Made by a program: the position numbers and the translations under genes. Source: Pyrinomonadaceae bacterium (GTDB taxonomy: Bacteria > Acidobacteriota > Blastocatellia > Pyrinomonadales > Pyrinomonadaceae). Taken from it: a DNA stretch of 9,133 nt. Below the pieces are notes generated by a model that saw nothing but the letters and a program-made list of their open reading frames with translations, searched no databases and was not told the DNA's origin. This document shows, piece by piece, positions 1 through 5,784 of the stretch (its first letter is position 1; each line of letters starts with the position of its first letter). The stretch is from positions 1-9,133 of the forward strand of contig JAICPV010000061.1 of NCBI GenBank assembly GCA_025929655.1, read 5' to 3'.

Positions 1-1251
1 AGTCGCGAAATTCGCCGTCAGCCATTGTTTCGCTTCATCTACCGAACGCGAATTGCGGATCAGCGGGATGATGTGATCGAGCGCGTCGATCGCCTTGTTC
101 AGGCCTTCTAAAATATGTGCACGCGCCTGTGCCTTTCGAAGTTCGAATTCCGTCCTCCGCCGAACGACCTCGCGCCTGAACTCGATAAAATGCTCGAGAA
201 TCTCTTTCAGGTTCAGGACCTTCGGCTGCCCGTCGACGATCGCTATGCTGATGATGCCAAACGACGCCTGCATCGGGGTGAGCTTATACAGCTTGTTGAG
301 AACGACCTGCGCGATCGCGTCACGTTTCAGCTCGATAACGATGCGCATCCCCTCGCGACTCGATTCGTCCCGCAATTCTGAGATCCCATCGAGCCGTTTT
401 TCCTGGATCAACTCTGCAATTTTTTCTATAAGCTTTGCTTTGTTGACCTGGTATGGAATCTCGGTAATGACTATGGCGTCCTTCTCGCGGTCGCCCCGGC
501 CGATCCGGTCGATCGCGGCCTTTGCACGCATTTGGATCACGCCGCGGCCGGTGCGATAGGCACGATGGATCTCCTCGCGGCCATAGATAAAGCCGCCGGT
601 CGGAAAATCCGGACCCGGAACGATCTTTATAAGTTTATCGATCTTGATCGTTGGCTCTTTCAATAATGCCTGTGTCGCGTCAATAAGTTCCGTAAGGTTA
701 TGAGGAGGTATCTTAGTCGCCATCCCCACAGCGATCCCTTCGGAACCGTTTGCAAGCAAAAGCGGCACGCGCGTGGGCAAAACTGTCGGCTCCGAAAGCG
801 AATCGTCGTAATTCGGCTGAAAATTGACCGTTTCCTTTTCAATATCCGCGAGAACATCGTTCGCGATCCTTGCCAGCCGGACCTCCGTGTACCGCTGGGC
901 TGCCGGATTATCGCCGTCGACCGAGCCGAAGTTCCCCTGCCCGTCGACGAGCATGTATCGCATCGAGAAGTCCTGGGCCATTCGCACGATCGAGTCGTAG
1001 ATCGCGGCATCGCCGTGCGGGTGATACTTGCCCATGACGTCCCCGACGGCGCGCGCGGATTTTCTGTACGGCTTATTAGAGGTGTTCCCCATCTCGAACA
1101 TGCCGTAAAGAATGCGCCTGTGTACCGGCTTCAAACCGTCGCGAACATCCGGCAGCGCACGGCCGATGATGACGGACATCGCATAGTCCAGATAGGACCG
1201 TCGCATCTCGTCTTCAATGTTTATCTGGTCGCGTTCTAATATTGAATCCAT
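1..1251 (-). CDS. gyrA: DNA gyrase subunit A, N-terminal 417 residues (3' end outside window)
   Basis: GyrA is the DNA-cleaving subunit of the gyrase A2B2 tetramer, which introduces negative supercoils using ATP bound by GyrB. Translating the minus strand from the ATG at 1251 gives an unbroken frame to the window edge. Visible landmarks are SYLDYAMSVIIGRALPDVRD at residues 19-38, the quinolone-pocket helix around HPHGDAAIYD (77-86), and AAQRYTE with the catalytic Tyr121 that forms the covalent 5'-phosphotyrosine link. GIAVGMATKIPPHNL of the tower region and EIPYQVNKAKLIEKIAEL follow. The frame ends in the long coiled-coil arm. The full protein is usually about 800-900 residues, so roughly half is present. 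These match GyrA rather than ParC as far as I can judge by memory; the C-terminal pinwheel with the GyrA box, which would settle it, lies outside. No Shine-Dalgarno precedes the ATG. Ala82 occupies the position of E. coli Ser83. Confidence 0.96.
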   Translation of the reverse strand, partial: MDSILERDQINIEDEMRRSYLDYAMSVIIGRALPDVRDGLKPVHRRILYGMFEMGNTSNKPYRKSARAVGDVMGKYHPHGDAAIYDSIVRMAQDFSMRYMLVDGQGNFGSVDGDNPAAQRYTEVRLARIANDVLADIEKETVNFQPNYDDSLSEPTVLPTRVPLLLANGSEGIAVGMATKIPPHNLTELIDATQALLKEPTIKIDKLIKIVPGPDFPTGGFIYGREEIHRAYRTGRGVIQMRAKAAIDRIGRGDREKDAIVITEIPYQVNKAKLIEKIAELIQEKRLDGISELRDESSREGMRIVIELKRDAIAQVVLNKLYKLTPMQASFGIISIAIVDGQPKVLNLKEILEHFIEFRREVVRRRTEFELRKAQARAHILEGLNKAIDALDHIIPLIRNSRSVDEAKQWLTANFAT

Positions 1252-1331
1252 TTGCTTATTTTGAAAATCTGTATAATTGCCAAACCGTTGAAAAGTGAGG
1301 TTTTACCGAGGGTTTTGGGACGAAAAAACTA

Positions 1332-1360
1332 TGGAAAAAATCGGCGCTTAATGATATAGT
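1332..1360 (+). promoter_or_regulatory. candidate sigma-70-type promoter for the PilZ gene pair
   Basis: TGGAAA at 1332-1337 (four of six matches to TTGACA) and TATAGT at 1355-1360 (five of six to TATAAT) are separated by 17 bases. They sit in the AT-rich half of the divergent region between gyrA and the first PilZ gene. Transcription would start near 1367, leaving a leader of about 108 bases that begins almost on the hairpin at 1370-1392. The assignment rests on consensus matching only; acidobacterial promoters may differ. Confidence 0.3.
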
Positions 1361-1369
1361 TATTTTACA

Positions 1370-1392
1370 GGTTGCGGCCCCGAACCGCAACC
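1370..1392 (+). repeat. 8-bp perfect inverted repeat (stem-loop) in the leader of the PilZ genes
   Basis: GGTTGCGG (1370-1377) and CCGCAACC (1385-1392) are exact reverse complements around the 7-base loop CCCCGAA. The stem has six G-C pairs in eight. No T-run follows, so it does not look like an intrinsic terminator for either strand. If the proposed promoter is right, the hairpin lies at the very 5' end of the PilZ mRNA, where it could stabilise the transcript. It could instead be an operator. Confidence 0.5.
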
Positions 1393-1474
1393 GATACCTG
1401 CCCGGTGAGCTCGGCTTTTCCCGCCAAATCAACAATCCGAATATTGCTCCTCGAACACGATATTCCTATCTGCC

Positions 1475-2230
1475 ATGGCCGATTCAACTGTCGATCAAGA
1501 TCAACGCCGCATCCAGCGCTACGCTCTCGCTTTACCCACGCGCGTCGAGGTGAAGGTTGATAACAAATTCGCATGGAATGAGATCACGCGGCTGGAGGAC
1601 ATTTCGGCGTTCGGCGCGGCATTCAAACTGAAACGGCCGGTGAAAAGAGGCCGCCTGATCATGATCAGCCTGCCGATGCCGCGGCAGCTCCGATGCTACG
1701 ACTACCTTGAGCCGCAATACCGCATTTGGGGCATTGTCCGGCGCTGTCTGCCTGTGAACGACGCCGCTGGCGGTCAAAGCTACGCCGTCGGCATCGCATT
1801 TATAGGAAAGAACCCGCCGCAGGCTTTCATCGACGACCCTTCTAAACTTTACGATATCTCCGACCGCGAAGACGGCGGCCTTTGGCAGCTCACAGAGCTG
1901 GCAGACATGCCGGACGAATCCGAACTTCCGCCGCATTTGCGTCGACATACCAGGTTCGCAATACCCGAAACGCTTGTCATCGAAATGCTTGATGAAAACG
2001 GCGACGTCGCCGCGAGCGAGGTGACGGTCACCGAAAATCTGAGTCTCGGTGGAGCATCGTTATTTACATCGTTCAACGTGGAATCCGGCGCGTTCGTGCG
2101 GGTCAAAAGCGAGCGGCTCGACCTATCGATCATTTCGATAGTTCGCGGAAAGCGCGTTGGCGAAGACGGCATAATCCGCCTTCATATCGAATTCATCGAC
2201 CATCTTTTTCCTCTGGAAGGGATCGAATGA
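1475..2230 (+). CDS. tandem PilZ-domain protein, both c-di-GMP motifs complete
   Basis: Predicted cytoplasmic 251-residue protein made of two PilZ-like domains, the small beta-barrel that binds cyclic di-GMP through an RxxxR motif and a [D/N]xSxxG motif. Domain 1 (about 8-125) has RRIQR at 11-15 and DISAFG at 42-47, closing on the strand YAVGIAFIGK (103-112). Domain 2 (about 154-246) has RRHTR at 156-160 and NLSLGG at 188-193, closing on RLHIEFID. No signal peptide, transmembrane segment or output domain is visible, so it may act by protein contact. The ATG at 1475 is the only start codon in this frame after the upstream stop at 1406-1408. It lacks a Shine-Dalgarno sequence. A paralogue of identical length follows after 38 bases, suggesting tandem duplication and an operon. 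Family identity rests on the doubled motif pair; ligand binding is inferred. Confidence 0.85.
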   Translation: MADSTVDQDQRRIQRYALALPTRVEVKVDNKFAWNEITRLEDISAFGAAFKLKRPVKRGRLIMISLPMPRQLRCYDYLEPQYRIWGIVRRCLPVNDAAGGQSYAVGIAFIGKNPPQAFIDDPSKLYDISDREDGGLWQLTELADMPDESELPPHLRRHTRFAIPETLVIEMLDENGDVAASEVTVTENLSLGGASLFTSFNVESGAFVRVKSERLDLSIISIVRGKRVGEDGIIRLHIEFIDHLFPLEGIE

Positions 2231-2258
2231 ATTTCCCAACTCACCAAACTCACACCTC

Positions 2259-2263
2259 GGAGA
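2259..2263 (+). promoter_or_regulatory. ribosome binding site of the second PilZ gene
   Basis: GGAGA lies five bases before the ATG at 2269, inside the 38-base gap between the two PilZ genes. It supports that start. The first gene has no comparable site, so the two members of the pair may be translated at different efficiencies. Confidence 0.6.
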
Positions 2264-2268
2264 ATTGA

Positions 2269-3024
2269 ATGTCAGCGGAAACTGAAGTATTAGAAGAAGT
2301 GGAAAACACGTCTACAACCGAAACGATCCGGACCGTCGTCAACGGGATAGCTGCGGAACGTGAACAATGGAGCGAAGTGGCCGACGTTTTCAGCTTTACA
2401 GCAAGCGGTCTCGGGTTTTACATGCCGCGCGATTGTGCGGTCGGCAATCTCATCTCGATGATGGTCCCGATGCCCGCCTATATGCGGTGTTACGACCATG
2501 ATGAAGAGTTCTATAACGTCTGGGGCCTTGTACAATATTGCCATGCCGCGACCCACGACGGCCAGCCCGCGTTTCAGATAGGCGTCGCGTTCATCGGTAA
2601 GGTTCCACCCTCAAGCTACGACGAAAACCCCCTTCAGAACTACCGTATCTGCGGAATGAACGACCTGGGGCTCTGGGCCGTAACGGAAAGCGATTCACGT
2701 TTCGTCCAGCGCAAGGAGCTGCGCTATTGGGAAAAGGTCAATTTCTACCTTGCATTGATCGACGACCGGCGCGAAACGATCGGCGGAGAAAGGACGACTA
2801 CGGAAAATATCAGCAAGAGCGGGGCCGCGGTGGTCACCACGCTCGAGCTAAATGTCGGCGACCGGATCAAATTGATAAACACGGAATTTGATTTTTCGAG
2901 CCTTGCGGTGGTTTGCAACAGCCATGAACAGGAGGACGGCAAATACAGGATCAGCCTGAAATTCGTCAACCACACGTTCCCGGTTCATCGGTTGAAGACC
3001 ACGGGCAGGGCAGTCGAAGCTTAA
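2269..3024 (+). CDS. tandem PilZ-domain paralogue with degenerate first binding site
   Basis: Paralogue of the preceding gene with the same length, 251 residues, and the same two-domain plan. Shared landmarks are MVPMPxxxRCYD at 65-76 (LPMPxxxRCYD upstream), the strand QIGVAFIGKVPP near 103-114, GLW at 134-136 and the closing KFVNHTFPV. Domain 2 keeps both cyclic di-GMP motifs: RKELR at 148-152 and NISKSG at 180-185. Domain 1 does not. No RxxxR occurs in the N-terminal 40 residues, and DxSxxG has become SFTASG at 42-47, at exactly the residue numbers used by the upstream protein. The N-terminus is acidic and Thr/Ser-rich. Domain 1 has therefore probably lost ligand binding and may serve for dimerisation or partner contact; this is inference. 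The gene follows a good ribosome binding site and its stop overlaps that of the convergent kinase gene. Confidence 0.8.
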   Translation: MSAETEVLEEVENTSTTETIRTVVNGIAAEREQWSEVADVFSFTASGLGFYMPRDCAVGNLISMMVPMPAYMRCYDHDEEFYNVWGLVQYCHAATHDGQPAFQIGVAFIGKVPPSSYDENPLQNYRICGMNDLGLWAVTESDSRFVQRKELRYWEKVNFYLALIDDRRETIGGERTTTENISKSGAAVVTTLELNVGDRIKLINTEFDFSSLAVVCNSHEQEDGKYRISLKFVNHTFPVHRLKTTGRAVEA

Positions 3025-4634
3025 TTCGTCGGCGTCGGGCTCGGCCGTTGGAACATTTCAGGATGTTGCTGCCGGAGTATGCGGAGTTTTCTTCGCTGCT
3101 CCGGCGTTAGTTTGCGCGGGTCGATCGGCGGATTCGGTATCCGAACGTTCGGCGGTGCCATATTGAAATTGAAACCGTTCGGGGTAACGATCCGCCCTTT
3201 GTTGATCATCACGTTTCCGGCCCTGATAGAATTGCCGTTGATCACCAACTTTTCGTCGTCATCATCCCCAATATCAGGGTCGTTGTCGCCGGGCCGCTTC
3301 CTGGACGCTACTGAGTTCGACTGCGGCCTTGTTACTCGCCTCTCGGTCTGAGCCGCTGATTCCGACGTGTCGTTCCCTGTGTCCGAATTCGTGTCGGCGA
3401 TCTCGGCGGCCGGCTCAACAAATTGCTCCTGTTCCGCCGTTTGAGGCTCTTCGGCAACAGGAATTCCCTCGTCTCTAACTTCCTGCCCGGCAAAACTATC
3501 ACTAATGTACAAGCCGACGCCCGCCAACACCAACGCGAAGATCCCGATCACGCCCGCCAACGCGAATTTGAAGTTTTGTTTCGGTCTCGCAGGTTCTCCA
3601 GAAAACGCCACGCGCTCACCATTAGAACGTGCGTCGCGCACTGAAGTCACCTTCGAAACATTTTCGGGCAGAAGCTGGGTCAGCGCTTCCGAGCCTCCGA
3701 CGGCTGCGAAGGTCGACTCCTGATTGGCGATCGTGGGAGCGCCGAAAACAGTGCTCTGTGTCGCAGCGGCGGGCAGCTGAACAGCGGGACTTGTTTGATT
3801 TACGTATTCCTCGTGATTTTGCAGGCGGTCGCGCATCTCGGCGGCAGAAGCCGGCCTACGGCCCGCGCTGAGGTCCATCGCATTCTGCAAAATGCTCGAG
3901 ACGCCGGGCGGAATATTAGGATTTACCGAGGCCGCGGGAAAAAGCGGGTCAGGCTGGTGACTGAGAACCGCCATCGCACGCGTCAGCGCGTCTTCAGGTG
4001 GAACCCCCGTCATCAAGTGGTACAACGTAGCCGCTAGTGAATACAGGTCACTGCGCGGGTCGGTGCCGGTACCCTGGATCTGCTCGAGCGAAGCGTAATT
4101 GCGTGAGTACCCGAAAATACTCTTCGAGGCCGTAAGATTTCCGGCGTCGGTGACGTTTCCCTTCGCGAGCCCGAAATCAAGCAAAACTACTTGTCCTTTC
4201 GAAGTTACCTTCAGGTTCTGAGGTTTGATATCACGGTGGACGACCGGATTCTCCTGTGTGTGCAGATATTCGAGAGCGTCCAGAAGCTGGTTGGCCCAAT
4301 TCAGCACCTGTTCGACAGTAAATGGTTCACCACGGGATTCAAGCGTCTGCATCAGGTCCATTCCCGGAACAAACTCCATCACCAGAAATTGACCGTTGTC
4401 TTCGACAAAATGATCGCTAACACGCGGTAAGGCAGAATGCTTCAGGCTGTTCAACAGGCGGGCTTCGCGTTCGAGCGCTTTGCGGAAATTGTCATCCATG
4501 CAAAGCGTTTCCTTGATCGCGACCGTGCTGCCGAACCGCTCGTCCTTCGCGACATAGACTGCGCCCATGCCGCCCAGCCCGATCTGTTTGTCGATGCGGT
4601 ATCGCTGCTGTAAAAATGTCCCCGTTCCGATCAT
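3021..4634 (-). CDS. membrane-anchored Hanks-type Ser/Thr protein kinase
   Basis: Single-pass membrane Ser/Thr kinase of 537 residues. The N-terminal catalytic domain (about 12-275) has GLGGMG at 19-24 (glycine loop), VAIK with ATP-binding Lys41, a probable helix-C Glu57, HRDIKPQN at 133-140 with catalytic Asp135, DFG at 153-155 and SDLYSLAATLYHLMTG at 195-210. The APE position reads ASLE (181-184), keeping the Glu. A linker of about 80 residues leads to one hydrophobic helix at about 357-377. The outer tail of about 160 residues starts acidic and Glu/Asp-rich, then has a stretch of possible beta strands (463-500), and ends in LTPEQRRKLR and a Pro/Thr-rich tip. No PASTA repeats or other known sensor domain are recognisable, so the input is unknown. 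AAGGA directly abuts the ATG, too close to act as a Shine-Dalgarno; the MIGTxxxxxRYRI opening still fits this family. It follows the glycosylase gene after 47 bases and may be cotranscribed. Confidence 0.93.
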   Translation of the reverse strand: MIGTGTFLQQRYRIDKQIGLGGMGAVYVAKDERFGSTVAIKETLCMDDNFRKALEREARLLNSLKHSALPRVSDHFVEDNGQFLVMEFVPGMDLMQTLESRGEPFTVEQVLNWANQLLDALEYLHTQENPVVHRDIKPQNLKVTSKGQVVLLDFGLAKGNVTDAGNLTASKSIFGYSRNYASLEQIQGTGTDPRSDLYSLAATLYHLMTGVPPEDALTRAMAVLSHQPDPLFPAASVNPNIPPGVSSILQNAMDLSAGRRPASAAEMRDRLQNHEEYVNQTSPAVQLPAAATQSTVFGAPTIANQESTFAAVGGSEALTQLLPENVSKVTSVRDARSNGERVAFSGEPARPKQNFKFALAGVIGIFALVLAGVGLYISDSFAGQEVRDEGIPVAEEPQTAEQEQFVEPAAEIADTNSDTGNDTSESAAQTERRVTRPQSNSVASRKRPGDNDPDIGDDDDEKLVINGNSIRAGNVMINKGRIVTPNGFNFNMAPPNVRIPNPPIDPRKLTPEQRRKLRILRQQHPEMFQRPSPTPTN

Positions 4635-4681
4635 TCCTTGAAGTTTACGTCTTTTGAATCAGATAAGTTTACTACACGCCC

Positions 4682-5575
4682 TTACTGATGCCAGTGCTCC
4701 GTCATATCGCACCAGATCGCGAGGCCCTTCCATTCGCCGAATTTCGAATACCGCTTCTCGATCTTTTTATCGGAACAGGCCTTATTCGAATTATGTTTCT
4801 TGTAAAACTGGCTCCGCAGCCATGAATCCAATGCCAATCCGTCGTACCGGCCAAGAAGTTTCATCATATTCTCTGCGGCATAATCCCCGATGCCTTTGAC
4901 CGATTTGATCTGCTTCTTCAGTTCGTCGGTCGCCAGCTCGCACGTAAGCCATTTTTCGGGATCAAGCGATTTAGATGCAACAGAACGGGCAAATTCCACA
5001 AAAAAAGGTGAACGGTATCCTGCTTTTATTTCATTTCGGTAAAATTTCTCGTCCATGGCCGCCATGGTTTCCGCATCCGGAAAATGCGATCCTTCGCCCA
5101 AAAGGTTAACCAGATTCGAAACCATCTTTTCAGTAAGGCTCCACGAACAATTTGTCGTACACATCGTCTTTACAAGGTCTTCGTATACAGTCGGCGATCG
5201 CAGCAAACGGCCTGCACCGCGCTCCCGTACCCATTCGAACTCGTTTTCCTTACAAAAACCCTGGTAGAAATCATTCAGATCATCGTCTAAACGCAAAATA
5301 TGACGGATCTTATCTTCGACCGGGCTCCGATCGGATACTGCCCGGTCGAGATCGATCCTTACGCCCTTTTTGTCTTGACGAACAGTCGCAGTCAGCGGTT
5401 TCGCTTTGTTTCCTTTGAACGTGTACGACAAGGCCCCGCGCTCCTCGTCGAATTTGAACGGCGCGAGGTTGTACCAACCATGGCTTTGCACAGTCAGGCC
5501 GAAATTGAACTCTTTCGGCACCGGAATTACCTTCGTTTCCCACATCAGATTGGATGATAATCGGGGGCGGTCCAC
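4682..5575 (-). CDS. HhH-GPD superfamily DNA glycosylase (AlkA/OGG1-like)
   Basis: Base-excision repair glycosylase that would remove damaged bases by cutting the N-glycosidic bond. The helix-hairpin-helix is SVKGIGDYAAENMMKLLG (225-242), followed by the GPD-type segment LALDSW with the expected catalytic Asp250. A helical core (about 124-200, from LLRSPTVYEDLVKTMCTTNC) precedes it. The N-terminal ~95 residues (GWYNLAPF, then several predicted strands) resemble the accessory beta domain placed before the core in AlkA and OGG1. The lyase lysine of OGG1, which lies inside the hairpin just after GVGT, is replaced by Tyr232 (GIGDYAA), pointing to a monofunctional enzyme of the AlkA type. The four-cysteine iron-sulfur loop of Nth/MutY is absent. 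The substrate cannot be read from sequence. The ATG at 5575 gives the longest form; an ATG at 5545 is equally plausible, and neither has a Shine-Dalgarno. Confidence 0.85.
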   Translation of the reverse strand: MDRPRLSSNLMWETKVIPVPKEFNFGLTVQSHGWYNLAPFKFDEERGALSYTFKGNKAKPLTATVRQDKKGVRIDLDRAVSDRSPVEDKIRHILRLDDDLNDFYQGFCKENEFEWVRERGAGRLLRSPTVYEDLVKTMCTTNCSWSLTEKMVSNLVNLLGEGSHFPDAETMAAMDEKFYRNEIKAGYRSPFFVEFARSVASKSLDPEKWLTCELATDELKKQIKSVKGIGDYAAENMMKLLGRYDGLALDSWLRSQFYKKHNSNKACSDKKIEKRYSKFGEWKGLAIWCDMTEHWHQ

Positions 5576-5587
5576 ATTACAAAGTAT

Positions 5588-5601
5588 GACGATTTATCGT
5601 C
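5588..5601. repeat. 14-bp perfect palindrome upstream of the glycosylase gene
   Basis: GACGAT (5588-5593), a TT spacer, and ATCGTC (5596-5601) form a perfect inverted repeat beginning 13 bases upstream of the glycosylase ATG at 5575. Its size, symmetry and place fit a binding site for a dimeric repressor, but no regulator gene is present in the window. A second, shorter inverted repeat, CCTCG-T-CGAGG, lies at 5627-5637 in the same divergent region. Confidence 0.4.
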
Positions 5602-5712
5602 CAAAACACAGCGCTTTACGTCTAATCCTCGTCGAGGCGGTCAACGCGAAAATTAAATCTTTGCATTCATTGAGAATTTGTTAATATCTGGTTTGCAAAA
5701 CATTGTTTTCTT

Positions 5713-5725
5713 CGCTTTTTAAGCG
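5713..5725 (+). repeat. short inverted repeat in the leader of the DUF1800 gene
   Basis: CGCTT (5713-5717) and AAGCG (5721-5725) are exact complements around a TTT loop, 60 bases before the DUF1800 start. The stem is only five pairs, so it may be chance. The rest of the 209-base divergent region is AT-rich and probably carries promoters for both flanking genes, but no pair of -35 and -10 hexamers stands out. Confidence 0.25.
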
Positions 5726-5771
5726 GCTGAACCAACCTCAGAAATAGTCGGACAATTTGTTATATTCCCGC

Positions 5772-5777
5772 GGAGGA
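5772..5777 (+). promoter_or_regulatory. strong Shine-Dalgarno site of the DUF1800 gene
   Basis: GGAGGA lies seven bases before the ATG at 5785, the best ribosome binding site in the window. It fixes the start of the DUF1800 protein, which places the hydrophobic signal peptide at its N-terminus. The site overlaps the palindrome CCGCGG (5768-5773). Confidence 0.85.
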
Positions 5778-5784
5778 ATTTTAT

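Noticed and set aside
95..559. 154-codon open frame on the plus strand opposite gyrA
   Set aside because: Its composition (Ser/Arg/Ile-rich, no motifs) is that of a complement of a conserved coding region; gyrA on the other strand is unmistakable.
1252..1283. Promoter for gyrA on the minus strand (TTGGCA at 1283-1278)
   Set aside because: The matching -10 at 17 bases would be AATAAG almost touching the ATG, placing transcription start inside the coding sequence.
1400..1419. GCC...GGC stem followed by TTTT, resembling an intrinsic terminator or attenuator
   Set aside because: The stem is short and interrupted by a mismatch, and the T-run is only four bases.
1367..1474. Possible cyclic di-GMP riboswitch in the leader of the PilZ genes
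   Set aside because: The location is attractive, but I see neither the conserved GEMM-type core nor a second helix with a tetraloop receptor; one hairpin is not enough.
1532..1948. 138-codon open frame on the minus strand opposite the first PilZ gene
   Set aside because: The plus-strand frame carries two full PilZ motif pairs and has a clear paralogue; the antisense frame has no counterpart opposite that paralogue.
3021..5575. Glycosylase, kinase and PilZ genes as a defence island
   Set aside because: No nuclease, helicase, reverse transcriptase, toxin or phage-related gene is present, and codon style appears uniform with the neighbouring housekeeping gene.
5661..5687. Promoter for the DUF1800 gene (TTGCAT and TAATAT)
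   Set aside because: Spacing is only 15 bases and the -10 matches at four of six positions; in AT-rich sequence this is expected by chance.
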